A stretch of DNA of 64,000 nt from Bacillus sp. CECT 9360 (GTDB lineage: Bacteria > Bacillota > Bacilli > Bacillales > DSM-1321). Position 1 is the first letter of the stretch. Each line of letters starts with the position of its first letter. The notes below the pieces were generated by a model. The model ran no database searches and was not told where the DNA came from. It worked only from the letters and a program-made list of their open reading frames with translations. Below are positions 40,501-56,600 of this stretch, piece after piece. The stretch is from assembly GCF_918741275.1 (NCBI RefSeq), contig NZ_CAKKNA010000009.1, positions 62,001 through 126,000 of the forward strand, written 5' to 3'. The translations under genes were made by a program, and so were the position numbers.

Positions 40501-43500
40501 TTTTCAAGGAGGAAAAGGGAATGAACAAAAGGATTCATCGTAAGCTTGTCTTCATCATAGCTATTGTAGCCTTAGTTTTTTCGAATGCTGCTCCTTTTAT
40601 GACAGTACAAGCTGAAGAAACAGGTACCTTAACTGTGCAGGAAGCAATCACGAAGACTGGACCTGCTACTGTTGAAGGGTATATTGTCGGCTATGCTACA
40701 GGAACCAAATCCTATGACTATGAAGCACCTTTTTCAGGAGAGACAAATATCATTATCGCCGATTCTACTGATGAGCGGGATAATGCGAAAGTGATGCCAG
40801 TTCAGCTTCCAACCTCCTATAGAGCTCAATTTGGATTGGTCAGCAACCCGGCGGCTCTTGGAAAGAAAATAAAAATAACGGGGAATATCGAACCCTATTT
40901 CACAGTCCCCGGCATTAAAGCTGTAACAGCAATAAATTTCACAGATGGAGCTCCAGAGCCGGAACCTCCAGTTCCTGCACCCGGTCCAAAGATTTATGAA
41001 ATCCAGGGTGAATCCCATAATTCAACATTCAATGGACAAGCTGTCGAAGGCGTCCGGGGTGTTGTTACCCATGTAACCGACAGCAATAACTTCTACGTTC
41101 AGGATGTCGAAGGAGATAATAATCCAAAAACATCCGATGCCTTGATGGTATATAAGAAAGCGCATGGTGTCCGTAAGGGAGATCTTGTTTCCGTAAACGG
41201 AACGGTCAAGGAGTGGGTCCTTGACGGATACGCTGAAAAACTGGAAACAGATCTGGCCATGACAGAAATTAACTCGACTGTCGTGTCAGTACTCGGGTCC
41301 AACCAGTCGCTCCCGGGACCTGTCGTAATCGGCAAGGATCGCCCTGTGCCGACACAAGTGATCGACAACGATAGCTTCGGACAATTTGATCCGGAGGAAG
41401 ATGGAATCGATTTTTATGAAAGCCTTGAAGGCATGAGGATTGCTTTAGAAAATCCAATGGTGACCGCTCCGCAAAAATACGGGGAAGTTCCTGTGATTAT
41501 CAATAAGGAAGAGGGGAAAACCTACACAAAATTCAACAGTCCTCTTTTGAACGAAACCAATTCTAATCCGGAACGATTCCATCTATTAATTAACAGGGAT
41601 TTTGTTGCCAAAGCGGGAGACCAATTTAACGGTACTGTAACCGGTGTTGTCGGTTATGGTTACAGCAACTATAAAATCCTTGCCGATACAGCTTCCCTTC
41701 CGGCATTAACGGAAAGTGAAAAGCCGGTAGAGAAAGTGGCATTTGCGAAAGATCCGGATAAAGTAACGATCGCTTCCTACAATGTGGAGAATTTTTCTGC
41801 TGCAACTCCTGACAGCAAAGTAGCTCGCATTGCGGAATCTTTTATTAATGATTTGAACGCTCCTGATATTATCGGCCTTGTTGAGGTCCAGGATAATAAC
41901 GGCGAAACGAATGACGGAAATACCGATGCCGCGCAAAGCTATCAAAAACTGATTGATAAAGTGAAGGAGCTCGGTGGCCCTGCATACAGCTTTACCGATA
42001 TTGCCCCTAAAAATAATCAGGATGGCGGTGCACCGGGCGGGAATATCCGTGTTGGATATCTGTATAATCCTGACCGCGTTTCTTTGAAGGACGCTCCAAA
42101 AGGAACGACGACAGAAGCGGTGGCATACGAAAATAATGCACTGACCGTGAACCCTGGACGCATTGAACCAGCTAATCCTTTATTTCAGGATACGAGAAAA
42201 TCACTTGCTGCCCAATTCGTCTTTAAAGGACAGGATGTAATCGTCATCGCCAACCATTTGAATTCAAAAGGCGGGGACGACCCATTGTTTGGCCGAGTTC
42301 AGCCTCCGGTCCTAGAGAGCGAGCAGAAACGTATCGAACTGGCTAAAATCGTAAACAACTTCGTAAAAGGCATCACGGAAAAAAATCCGGATGCTAACGT
42401 AGTCGTACTTGGCGATATCAATGACTTTGAATTTACAAATACGCTTAAGGCATTAAAAGGCGATGTACTTACCAACTTAGTTGAAACATTGCCTGTAAAT
42501 GAGCGTTTTTCCTATAATTATCAAGGAAACGCGCAGACACTTGACCATATGCTTGTAACCAAATCATTAACCGAAAAACATAAATTTGATATAGTCAATA
42601 TCAATTCACCATATATGGACGTTCATGGACGGGCGAGCGACCATGATCCATTGGTAGGACAATTTGATTTAACACCGACACCTAAAGAATTTGATTTGAC
42701 CGTTATGCATACAAACGACACACATGCTCATCTGGATAAAATGCCAAGACGGTTTACGGCTATCAACCAAATCCGCAGCGAAGCAAAGAATTCCTTGCTT
42801 GTGGATGCGGGCGATGTATTCTCAGGTACACTATATTTCACTAAATACCTAGGACAGGCAGACCTTGAATTCATGAACAAAATCGGTTATGATGCGATGA
42901 CTTTTGGGAACCATGAATTCGATAAATCTTCTGATGTACTTGCAGACTTTGTAAGCAAGGCACAATTCCCGTTTGTCAGCGCCAATATTGATTTTTCCAA
43001 AGATCCTGCACTCCAAAGCTTAGCGGAAGGCTCGATTGGCAATCCGGCACAGTCAGGAAAAATCTACCCGGCAGCCGTAAAGGAAACGGGCGGTGAAGAG
43101 GTAGGGATAATCGGCTTAACGACAGAGGATACAACGTTCCTGGCGAATCCGGGAGAAAATATTGTTTTCGAAAATGCAACGGAAAAGGCACGCGCGACCA
43201 TTTCTGAATTAAAAGAACAGGGAGTTAACAAAATTATCGTCCTTTCACACCTCGGTTACAATGTAGACCAGAAGCTGGCCGATGAAGTAGAAGGAATCGA
43301 CGTAATTGTCGGCGGACATACTCATACGAAGCTTGCACAGCCGGATGTGTTCAACGCTGACGGAGAACCGACACTGGTTGTTCAGACAGGAGAATATGGA
43401 AACTTCCTTGGCAGATTGGATGCTACGTTTGATGAAGCCGGAAAACTAACCAAGTGGAACGGTCAATTGATCGACCTTGTTCAGAAAAATGAAGCGGGTG

Positions 43501-46500
43501 AATATGTCTATGCTGAAGATGAGTGGGCAAAAAACCGTCTCGCAGAGCTAGGAGCTCCGATCGAGGAAATGAAAAAGCAGGTGGTGGGGTCGACAACAGT
43601 GGCGCTTGATGGTGAGCGTGCCAATGTGAGAACAAAGGAAACCAACCTAGGGAATCTAGTGGCGGATGCGATGCTTGCCAAAGCGAAAGAAAGCGTGAAC
43701 GCAACGATTGCGATGCAAAATGGTGGAGGAATCCGTGCTTCCATCAATGAAGGTGACATTACTCTAGATGAAGTACTTACAGTTATGCCGTTTGGAAATA
43801 CACTTGTAACTATTGATCTTACAGGTCAGGAAGTGATCCAGGCTTTGGAACACAGTGTTTCTTCTGTGGAAACCGGAGCTGGGCAATTCATGCAGGTTGC
43901 CGGAATCCAATTCAAGTATGATCCTTCATTGCCTGCGGGTGAGCGAGTGTATGGAGTGAAAGTAAAAGAAGGAACTGGATTCGTGCCTATTGACGTAAAT
44001 AAATTATATACAGTCGCTACCAATGCGTTCGTTGCAGATGGCGGGGACGGGTATACCATGTTTAAGAAGGCGAAAGACGAAGGCCGGATTACCGAATTAT
44101 TTGTTGTGGACTACGAAGTCTTGAACAGTCATCTGGCTAACAACAGTCCGGTTTCACCTGAGGTGGAAGGGCGGATTTTGACGGGTTCTAAAGCGGATGA
44201 TGGGACAACTCCAGAAAAACCAGGGGAGCCAATTAAAGATTGTCCTGAAAAACCTGAAAAACCTGAAAAACCAGACAAACCTGGAAAACCGGAAAAAGAT
44301 AATAACGGTAATAAAGACAATAAAGACAATAAAGATAATAAAGACAAAAAAGACAAAAAAGACAAAAAGAATCCTCCGAAGGGGAAAGCATGCGGTAAAC
44401 AGCATGCAGCTTAATTATAACTAATTGAATAAAGGCAGAAGAGATCGATATCTCTTCTGCCTTTATTTTTGTTTTACTAGACTTCCTCAAGCTCTGAAAC
44501 TGAGACATTTGAACGTTCTTTTAAAGCACCACCTCTTAAATAAACAGTTGCCGTTTTTCCATCCTCATTCAAATTATCGATCCAAACGGAAGTTCCCTTG
44601 TATCTGACATCGATATCAGCTGAAGATGACAATATTTGTTTTACACGTCCAGCATCCATTACCACTCACTCCCTTCAGGTTTTTCTCCCTTTAGTTTTTG
44701 AATGTTGCCTCTTTTTATGCCAAAATCCTTTTCTAATTGTCGAAAGTTTAATAAAATGAATGAATAACCATTCATTTTATTAAAAAGGAGTTAACTTTAT
44801 GAGCAGAATTTCATACATCAGCAATATGGAAGAATGGGCATCATCTTTTCATTTTAAGCATGAAGTAAATGTGCGCTTTTCAGAAACAGATATGTTTGGC
44901 CATTTGAACAACACGGTACCGTTTACTTATTTTGAAGAAGCAAGAATTGAATACTTCAAAACACTCGGATTTATGCAGGACTGGGTGAAAGATAAAGGTG
45001 AAGCCATACCGGTCGTAGCAGATTTACAATGTGATTTCCTAAAACAAATTTTCTTTAATGACAAGCTTTTTATCCAAGTAAAGCCTGAAAAGATCGGCAA
45101 TTCATCGGTTGATATCCATTACATGGGCCGAAAAGATGATGGGACGGTTTGTTTAACAGGAAGGGGAACCATCGTACAAATATCCAAAGCAACCGGAAAA
45201 CCGATTCCATGGTCAGAGGAAGCAAAAAGATTAATGCACGTTCAGGAAGCAGGGGAGCGGTCTTTATAATAGCTAGAATGGCAACTAAAAAAAGGTTTGA
45301 AATGCCTGATAAATATGTAGTGTACCGCTTGCAAACAAGATTCTTTTGGAGAAAGAGTACAACATCAGAAAAATTACATTCCCTTTAGGGAAAACAGTCA
45401 CTCACTTGGCCTCGCCAACATACTATATGATGACTAAATAGACACCCATTCCGGGTTTATGCTGGTGAAGGCAAGGAGGGTTACAATACTTGAAGGAGAA
45501 CGATTTCACTCATAAGCCATTACTCACCAAAAGAGAAAGAGAAGTATTTGAGTTATTAGTACAGGACAAAACAACGAAGGAAATAGCAGGTGATTTGTTT
45601 ATCAGCGAAAAAACGGTGCGAAACCATATTTCGAATGCTATGCAAAAGCTTGGAGTTAAAGGGCGTTCACAGGCAGTAGTAGAGCTCCTTCGAATGGGAG
45701 AACTAAAGCTTTGATGTATTAACCGCTTTCAATTTATCTTTTTATCATAGATTTGGCTGAAGAAATCAACGGGGATACGTCACGGTATGGAGAGCAGTAT
45801 TCTGACAGGTGGATAAAAGAAAGGACGTAGTAAGTCCTTTTTTACTCATCTGCAGATTACTGCTTTATTTTTTTTGGCCATAATAAAGTACACTCCCAAT
45901 GAATGCATCTTGAAATTTAAACGATTTTAATAGAAAATAAGTAAGATAAATTGTTTTATATACGATGTGATTTTGGGGAGCTGTGTTAGAATGAATAAAA
46001 ATATCGAGCATGTTGCTGAAATAGAAAAGGAATTGAGGTATGTGTCTTCCCTGATCAAACAAAAGGGACGGGAGATTTTAAGCAACTATAAAATTACCCC
46101 TCCACAATTCGTGGCGCTTCAATTCCTCTTTGAAGATGGCGATATGACGATTGGTGAGCTTTCGACGAAAATGTTCCTTGCTTTCAGCACAACGACAGAT
46201 CTAATTGATCGCATGGAAAGAAATGAGCTAGTCATGCGCGTGAAGGATGAGAAAGATCGAAGGGTCGTCCGGATCCACCTGTTGGAAGAAGGCGGTCGGA
46301 TTATCGATGAAGTTATAAAGCAGCGGCAGCATTATTTATCCGATGTATTGAGTAATTTTTCCGACACAGAAATAGCTTCCCTCAATGAAAACCTGGCTAA
46401 ATTACATCAAGAAATGAGAGAAGAATGAGGCGAGATTTTTGAAGCAACCGATTGGCATTATAGATTCAGGAGTCGGCGGTCTGACAGTGGCGAAAGAAGT

Positions 46501-49500
46501 TATCCGGCAGCTGCCTAACGAGAATATCGTATATTTAGGCGATACTGCCCGATGCCCATATGGACCGCGTCCGCTAGATGAAGTAAAAAGATTTACGTGG
46601 CAGATGACAGAGTATTTATTAAAGCATAATATTAAAATGCTAATTATTGCTTGTAATACAGCTACCGCTGCTGTGCTTGAAGAGATAAAACAAGAATTGG
46701 ACATTCCTGTATTGGGCGTCATTCACCCTGGAGCGAGAGCCGCGTTAAAAGCGTCCAAGAGATTGCAGATTGGGGTAATCGGAACCATTGGCACAGTAAA
46801 AAGCCAGGCATACGATCAAGCTCTGAAATCGATTAATAAGTGGGTCAGGGTAGACAGCTTGGCCTGTCCGAAATTCGTACCGATTGTAGAAAGCGGCGAA
46901 TTTGAAGGACGGATTGTAAAAAAGGTTATCGCAGAAACACTTAAGCCCTTAAAAGAAAAAAACATCGATACATTGATATTGGGATGTACCCACTATCCGC
47001 TTCTTGGCACCGAAATCAGCAACTATATGGGAAGCGGGATCAAGGTGATTTCATCTGGAGATGAAACCGCGCGTGAAGCTAGTGTTATCCTCCATCACAA
47101 TGAGATGATGAATAAAAGCAATGAAAAGGCGGACCATCGATTTTTCACAACCGGTTCGAGAGATATTTTTCAGCGCATTGCATCGTCGTGGCTTGGCGAA
47201 AGCGTCACTTCAGTTCAAACGATAAAGATTAATCAGTAAGGCTTCCACTGGAGGTCTTTTTTTATATGTTCAAAACTTTATTTCCAAAATCGGTCTAAAT
47301 CGGTTGCGGGCTCGTATAAATAGTAGTACAAACTGTCCTGGGAGGGATTATGATGTCTAAGGTTTCTAAAGCAACAGTTGTCTCGGCGATCCTGGCCTCT
47401 TCAGTATTACTATCAGGCTGCGGGCTCTTGGGAGGCGAAAAAAGCAGCAAAATTGATCCGCCTAAAGAAGTGTCATACGAAAATGATGCCTCAGCACTTG
47501 AGGAATCTGAAGGCGAAGAGAAAACAGAAGCTACAAAAGAGGCTGGAAAGCAAGCGGTCAAAACAGAGCTATATCTGATTGATAAAAACGGATATGTTGT
47601 CCCACAAACAATAGAGCTCCCAAATTCACAAGGCGTTGCCAAACAGGCGCTGGAACATCTGGTAGCTAATGGCCCGGTCAGCAATATCCTGCCGAATGGA
47701 TTCCGCCCGGTCCTGCCCGCTGATACCGAGGTGGACGTAAATATTGAAAAAGGGGTCGCAGTTGCGGATTTCTCTCCTGAATTTAAGAATTATAAAAAAG
47801 AAGATGAATTGAAGATTCTCCAGGCAATCACCTGGACACTGACCCAATTTGATTCAGTTAAGTCAGTGAAGTTGCAAATCAACGGACACGAGCTGAAAGA
47901 AATGCCGGTGAACGGTACGCCAATCGATGAAAAACTGTCCCGCGCCCAAGGCATCAATCTAGATACGAGCGATGTCACGGATATTACGAATACTAAACCA
48001 TTAACGGTTTACTATGTCGGTGAAGAGAAAGGCAGCAATTATTATGTGCCAGTGACAAAGCGGGTTAGTGAAACAAATGAGGATAATGTCGCAGCTGTGA
48101 TTGAAGAGCTTATTAAAGGTCCTTCCTATTCGTTTAATTTGATGTCTGATTTTGTCCGGGATGTCGAATTGCTTGAATCACCAAAGCTGGCCGACAAAAA
48201 AGTGATCCTGAATTTCAATGAGTCTATTCTTGCAAGCTTTAAGGAAAAGAAAATTTCAAAAACGATGCTTGACGCCCTGGTGCTGTCTTTAACGGAACAA
48301 AAAGGAATCGAAAGTGTTGAATTGCAGGTAAAAGGAAGTGCCAAGCTGCTAGATGAAGAAGGAAAGCCCATGACTGAACCCGTCACGCGTCCTGAAAAAG
48401 TCAATACCGGTAGTTATTAAAAAACGTTTTTTGATATACTATAAATAGTTTAGCAAGGAGGCATGCGGTATAAGCTGCCTTCTTTTATATTTGATACAAA
48501 ACAGAGGTAAGAATAACCAAGGAGGAACACACTATGCGCTTCGATGGAAGATCGAGCAATGAATTAAGGCCGATACATATTGAGACGAACTATTTAAAGC
48601 ATCCAGAGGGCTCTGTCTTAATTACAGTAGGAGATACAAAAGTCATCTGTACCGCAAGCATTGAAGATCGTGTGCCGCCCTTTATGCGGGGCCAGGGCAA
48701 AGGATGGATCACTGCCGAGTATTCCATGCTGCCGCGCGCGACCAATCAGCGGACAATCAGAGAAGCTGCCAAGGGAAAGATCACGGGCCGGACAATGGAA
48801 ATTCAGCGCTTGATCGGCAGGGCACTACGGGCGATTGTTGACTTGGAAGCGATAGGCGAAAAAACGATCTGGCTGGATTGCGATGTGATTCAAGCGGATG
48901 GGGGAACCCGGACCGCTTCCATCACAGGTGCTTTCGTCGCCATGACACTCGCTTTAAATAAGCTTCATGATGACAAAAAAATCACCACCTTCCCGATTAA
49001 AAACTACCTCGCCGCTACAAGTGTCGGCAAAGTGAAGGAACACGGCATCGTGCTTGATTTGAACTATGTCGAGGATTCCGCAGCGCTTGTCGACATGAAC
49101 GTGATTATGACCGGAAGCGGAGAATTTGTGGAATTGCAGGGGACGGGAGAGGAAGCTACTTTTTCCTATACTGAACTGCAGGAATTGCTCGCCAGCGCGC
49201 AAAGCGGGATGCAGCAATTATTTGAAATCCAAAGAGAGGCCCTCGGTAGTATCGCTGATAAAATACCGAAAGGCGACAGCTGAGATGAAAAACGTCATTA
49301 TCGCAACGAAAAATAAAGGCAAAGCAATGGAATTTGAAAGCCTTTTTCAGCCAAAGGGCTATAAGGTTTTAACACTTTTGGATGTAGAAGATTCAATCGA
49401 TGTCGAAGAGACCGGGGAAACCTTTGAAGAAAATGCGATTCTAAAAGCAGAAGCGATCGCGAAAGAATTTGGCCGTATAGTCATTGGGGATGACTCTGGA

Positions 49501-50567
49501 TTAATTGTAGATGCGCTTGATGGGAGGCCGGGGGTCTATTCGGCCAGATATGCAGGCGAAGAGAAAGATGATGCCGCCAATACAGCCAAAGTACTGGGTG
49601 AGCTCGAAGGGATACCTGAATCGGAAAGGACAGCACGGTTTTATTGCGCCTTGGCTTTATCATCCCCGCACCAGCCGACTATCACTGTTTCCGGAAGCGT
49701 TGAAGGCATTATTGCAAAGCAGCCTTCAGGTGAAAACGGGTTTGGCTATGACCCGGTTTTTTACGTAAAAGAAAAGGGTAGGACAATGGCCGAACTCAGC
49801 AGCGATGAAAAAAATGCAATCAGCCACAGAGCTAATGCTTTAAAAGCGCTTGAAGAGAAGCTGGTTGAATTTCTCGAAAGGGAAGAGGGAGAGTAATGAA
49901 GGTGTTAATTATGAGTGACAGTCACGGACTGACTCATGAGATCAACTTGATTAAGGAACGTCACGGGCATGAAGTGGACGCTATGATTCACTGCGGCGAT
50001 TCGGAGCTGCCGATGCGTGCTACGGAAATGAAGGGTTTTCTAACGGTAAGAGGCAACTGTGATTATGATGAAGCCTACCCCGACGAACGTCTTGAAGAGA
50101 TCGGCGGACTGCATTTTTTCGTTGCACACGGACATCTTTACAATGTCAAGATGACCTTAATGAACCTGGCATACAAAAGCGAAGAAACCAATGCAGATAT
50201 CGTCTGCTTCGGTCACTCGCATATAGCGGGATCGGAAATGGTGGATGGCACGCTTTTCATTAATCCGGGAAGCATCAGGCTGCCTAGAGAGATCAGGGAT
50301 AAAACGTATGTCATTCTGGAGCATGTGAATCAGGAAACAAAGGTAACGTTCTTTAATCTAGCAGGAAATGAAATAAAGAATCTAAGCCGGACTTATCAAT
50401 TAGGATGACATTTAGTATAAACGGCAGGGAGTGAAAATTCTTCCTGTCTTTTATGAAAAGAGATATTGACTTTGAAATTCTATAGCACTATAATGGTAAT
50501 TGTCGTTGAGAATTGACGATGCTAAGTTTCGAAGCATATTTTAATGAAAAATTTTTATTATGTCCCA

Positions 50568-50605
<38 letters not shown>

Positions 50606-53600
50606 CGGTCGGGAGTTCGAATCTCTCCTGGGACGCTACCAAATGAACCCAAAAGCGTCATGTATTAACCTTCTTCTACGCTAAATGATACGGTCAGTTT
50701 ATCGGTCAAATACCGAACTGGCTTGATTTATCAGCGTATTAGAAGGTTTTTATTTTGACGAAGTAAAGGAATTAGCAATCTTTAAGACGGATTTGTCGAA
50801 TATTTCGAAGGTCCAAGCGAAGAAGGGGCAGAAAAACGGACGATAAACGATTAACCATAACGGAACTGGTTCGCCTGACCGTGACGAGAAAAGAATGTTT
50901 GAACTATTCGTCAAGTCTAAGCTGCTGGACGAGCTGGAGCGTAATTAAATGCGAGGCTCCTGTGGGGGCTTCATTAAAAAAATGCATACGAATGTATAAA
51001 AGGCGCATATAATACTCAAAATAGGGAAAAGGGTAACTAAGGAGCAGAAAAGCAGTTGTTTTTCAAAGCTAACATGTAGTAAACTTAAATAACCATATGT
51101 TGGTATATGAAACTTAGCTACCACACAATTGTTTGGTGGTGTAAATGTGATTGGCGATAAGGAGGAAGATGAAATGGCTACCAGTACAGATAAATTGTAT
51201 GAGCGTTTCACCCTTAACGAAGATGAAGTTGATAAAATTATTGCGACTCCACGCACGAAAATTCCAGAAGTAAACGTTTTTAATGATATTATGCTTTCAA
51301 AGAAAGAGAGAATAGCTCATGCAGCGAATATTCTTAAAAGACGAAAATGCAAATCATAAGCTTGTCTAGTTTACTGGAAGTACCTACTGAAGAGGTCGAG
51401 GTTAACGAGTACCTCTCCTCTTTTTTGTGTGAAAAAAATAAGGATGTGGAGTCATTCTTACATAATAATGCAATAGAAAACGAAAAGCGATCATTTACTA
51501 GAACGTTCATAGTAATTGATGAAGAAAAGCAGGACGAGATTATAGGTTATTTCACCTTATTAGTAAAAGAATTTTCATTTTTAAATGGTGTATCCGGAAC
51601 AAAGAGGAAAATACTTACTAATAATAAAAGAGCTGAGGTATTTAACTCTCTACTAATAGCTCAATTAGGTAGATCAGATAATTATAAAGGGGTTATTGCG
51701 GGAGAGGAAATTTTAAACTTTGCCTTACATCACTGTGAAATAATTTATAATTTAGTTGCATTGTCTATAGTATGCGTTGAGTTTGATCCTATTGATAGAT
51801 TAATTGAATTTTATGAATCACAGGATTTTACGATTTTACAACAAAATCCTGAAACTCATAAATTGTTAGCTTATATAAAACTATGAAGTTGATTCTTTTT
51901 AGCCAATTAAAGTTTTGGTTAATTTTTATTTTTTATGATTACGAAAGAGTGTTAGAAATCCAGATTAAGCGGTCTTCAGTTTTAGTATCTAAGAGCAGTG
52001 ATAGAGCTATTCCGTTAATAGGATTTTCCTCTACAAGAAAAGATACAAAAATGTCTAACAAAGAAATAACAATATCAACAGTTTCAAGATTGTCGTTCAT
52101 CTTTAAACGCCCCTCTGTTAATAGCTTATTTATTCTGACCGCAACGGGTTCGTTCTTTTGTCGCTTAACTCAAATAAATCATTTGTGAAATATTTCACAA
52201 ATTGTTCATAGACTTTTGAAAATAATTGTTATACACTTATAACCGTAAACAACTTAGCGATAGTGTTTAACTCATCTTTTCATTTTTTTTAATTAAACTT
52301 GTGAAATTATTCACAATATAAACTAACAACATCTTAGGAGGTCATTTTTTATGAAAGTAGCCGTAATTGGTTGTACACATGCTGGAACAGCGGCAGTTAC
52401 GAATATAGCATCACTTTATCCTAAAGCGGAAATCACTGTATACGAAAAAAATGATACAGTTAGCTTTTTATCATGTGGAATCGCCTTATATGTCGGAGGA
52501 GTCGTCGATGACGCACAAAAATTATTCTACTCTTCTCCTGAGCAATTAGAAAATCTTGGTGCAAAAATGAACCTGAAACATGAAGTGCTTTCCGTTGATA
52601 CAGAAAAGAAAACATTGCGTGCACGTAACCTGGTAACTAACGAGGAAGTATTTGATACGTTTGATAAGCTTGTTATGACAACCGGATCATGGCCAATCAT
52701 CCCGAATCTCGAAGGCAGAGAACTTGAGAATGTTGTCATGTGCAAAAACTATGCCCATGCCAACGCGATCATTGAGAAAGCAAAGGACGCTCAAAATGTC
52801 GTCGTTGTCGGGGCAGGTTATATCGGAATCGAATTGGTCGAAGCTTTTGAAATGAATGAAAAAAATGTGACCCTTATCGATACTACCGAGAGAGTGTTGA
52901 ATAAGTATTTAGACAGCGAATATACCGAAGTCATTGAAAAGGATCTCCAAGAACGGGGAGTCCGGCTTGCTTTAGGACAAACGGTTACTAGATTTGAAGG
53001 TTCCAATGGAAAAGTAACGAAAGTGCTGACAACTGAAGGTGAGTATGAAGCAGATCTGGTGATCATGTGTATCGGCTTCCGACCTAACACGGATTTATTA
53101 AAAGGCCAGGTGGAGATGCTGTCCAATGGCGCCATTATCGTGGATGAGTATATGAGAACAACTAAGCCGGATGTTTTTGCGGCGGGAGATAGCTGTGCGA
53201 TCCACTATAATCCAACCGGAAAACATGCTTATATTCCACTGGCAACGAATGCAGTCCGGATGGGAACGCTTGTGGCGAAAAACCTTGTGAAGCCTTCCCC
53301 TCGATATATGGGTACCCAGGGAACTTCGGGAATTAAAATTTATGATAATAATATTGCGACAACGGGGCTTACTGAAGCATCCGCCGAAAGCATGGGTATG
53401 AATGTGAAAAGTGTAACAATCACAGACAACTACCGTCCAGAATTTATGCCGGATTTCGAGCAGGTTACCTTAAAGGTAGTGTATGAAGAAGAAACAGACA
53501 GAATTCTTGGAGCTCAGATTATGTCAAAAGCTGATCTTACACAATCCATAAATACCTTATCTGTCTGCATCCAGAATAAGATGACCATCGAGCAGCTGGG

Positions 53601-56600
53601 ATTCGTCGACTTCTTCTTCCAGCCGCATTATAACAAACCATGGAATTTCTTGAATCAGGCAGGTTTACAGGCCCTGTGATGGAAAAACAGTAGAACGATA
53701 GTAAAAACGCTTGGATGTCAGGCGTTTTTACTATCTTTTTTTGAATAATGATCTCAGCCGAAAAAAGTGGGATCATATCTTGTCCGGCCTGCATACTTTA
53801 AAAGAAGGATAATCTTTTAAAAAAGATTAATAGAGACATGCCTATAAAAAGGAGGACACATGAAAAGTGATATTCTAATATTATTGTGCGGGTTTCTAAG
53901 CTCATTACTTTTATTTCTCGGAAGTATTGGCATAACTTTTGAATGGTTTGAGAGTTTAAACGCTTTTTTTATTCTTATTTCAGCGGCCTCAGCTTTGATC
54001 TTGAATTTGTATGCGGTTTATAAAAATACGTATGTCTTAACCAAGAAGGCTCGGAAGCAAAAAGAATCCTTAAAGAAACAAGGATTGATAAAGAAGTGAA
54101 ACGCCCGTTTTTTGAAACGTCAAAAAAATTTTGTATTTAAAAAACCTTATAACCATGCACGTGTAAGCGTATACAATTTCTGCGACTAATTTGAATAGTC
54201 AAATAATTCTAAAAAAAATGTTGACGTGCAAATGAAATGAGCGTAATATAATCCACAAATAACAGGAAAATATTCAACTTCAGAATTGTTCAACACATTC
54301 ATAACGCTGAAGTGAGGACTGTATCGCAGACAATTACTTTAGCCTTTTAAAGCTTTTTATCATTAAAGAAAAATAAGTGAATAGGTAATCGCATTGATGA
54401 GGATAAGTAGTTTTTTGTAAACCGCATTCACAGAGAGCCGGGTAGCTGAGAACCGGCAGTGCCACAAAAAACGAACTCCCCTCGGAGCTTCAGCTTGAAC
54501 GTCAACCAGTAAAGCTGAACGGGTGTACCAGTACCCGTTATCAAAAACAGAATGGCGACAGTCATTCAAAAGTGCGCGCAGGATCGGTCCAGCGCGAATA
54601 AGGGTGGTACCGTGGATAGGCCGTTAAAACCTTTTCACCCCTTAGCTTGCTAATAGCGGGCTTATTTGGGTGGAGAGGTTTTTTGTTGTTGTTAAAAGAG
54701 TCCTTGAGAGTGATTTAGGTTATGAGAGGAGGAATTTTTCATTATGACTGATAAGGCAGTAGTGGCGGAAAGAAAAGGTGAAAAAGTGAAGAAAAGCGGT
54801 GCGGAGTTTTTAATTGACGCATTAAAAAGACAAAATGTTGAAGTCATTTTTGGATATCCGGGAGGCGCTGTACTCCCTATTTACGACACGCTGTATGATT
54901 CAGGTGTATTTCATGTATTGTCAAGACATGAACAGGGATCCATCCACGCGGCGGAAGGATATGCGAGGATAACAGGAAAACCGGGAGTGGTAATCGCAAC
55001 TTCGGGGCCTGGGGCAACCAACATCGTAACCGGACTCACGGACGCAATGATTGATTCTATCCCGCTCGTTGTGCTTACTGGCCAGGTTGCTACAAGTGTA
55101 ATTGGCTCAGACGCTTTTCAGGAAGCCGATATACTTGGGATCACAACCCCGATTACCAAGCATAATTATCAGGTAAGAAAGCCGGAAGATCTTCCAAGAA
55201 TTATAAAAGAAGCATTCTATATTGCTTCGACTGGACGACCTGGACCGGTTTTGATAGATATTCCGAAGGACGTGGCTGTGCTGTCTGGAGAAGCAGAGGA
55301 AGATCCGGCGATGGATTTACCAGGCTACCAGCCTACGATGCAGCCGAATTACCTCCAGATCAGAAAGCTGGTTGAAGCAGTAAGTGGCGCGAAGAAACCG
55401 GTGATTTTAGCAGGAGCCGGTGTCCTTCATGCAAAGGCATCTGAAGAGTTAAGGAAATATGCAGAACAGCAGGAAATCCCGGTCGTTCATACCCTTCTCG
55501 GTCTTGGCGGTTTTCCGGCTGACCATCCATTGTTTGTTGGGATGGGGGGCATGCATGGGGTATATGCAGCGAATATGGCCTTGCACGAATGTGATTTATT
55601 AATCAATGTCGGCGCAAGATTTGACGACCGACTTACAGGGAATCTTGCCTCATTTGCTCCTGATGCTACCGTTGCCCATATCGATATTGACCCTGCTGAA
55701 ATCGGCAAAAATATACCAACGAAAATTCCGGTAGTAGGAGATGCCAAAGAAGCACTGAATCAATTAATCTCCCAAAATGGGAAGCTTCCTGAAGCAGCCG
55801 CTTGGAACCAAAAGGTAAATGACTGGAAGGGAAATTATCCTTTATTTTATGAAGATAACAGCAGTGAGTTGAAGCCACAGAAAGTGGTTGAAATGCTTCA
55901 TAAAAAAACAAATGGTGACGCGATTGTCGTGACCGATGTCGGACAGCATCAAATGTGGGCAGCGCAATATTACACATTTAACAAACCTCACGCCTGGGTA
56001 ACGTCGGGCGGACTCGGGACGATGGGCTTTTGCGTTCCGGCGGCAATCGGTGCACAACTCGCTGAACCTGATGCGACAGTGGCAGCGATTGTAGGAGATG
56101 GCGGCTTTCAAATGACCAGCCAGGAGCTGGGTGTTATCGCCGAATTGAATCTTCCTATCAAGATCATCATTTTAAATAACCATTCTCTTGGAATGGTTAG
56201 ACAATGGCAGGAGATTTTTTATAAAGGCCGGTACTCTCACAGCTTACTCCAGAATCAGCCATCATTTGTAAAATTGGCAGAGGCGTATGGCATCCAAGCA
56301 TACAAAGTCACAACACTCGAGGAAGCCGAAGAGAAAATGAATGAAGCTTTGTCGATGAATGGACCGATTTTACTCGATATGCATGTAACTCCAGGAGAAA
56401 ACGTCTATCCGATGATTGCTCCGGGCAAAGGGCATCATGAAATGGAAGGGGTAGTAAAGAAATGAAAGGAATCCTTACGCTGACGGTAAACAACAGGCCG
56501 GGAGTTCTTAACAGAATCACCAACCTGTTTTCGAAAAGGAATTATAATATCGAAAGCATTACAGTTGGACATTCAGAGCAAGAAGGGGTTTCTAGAATTA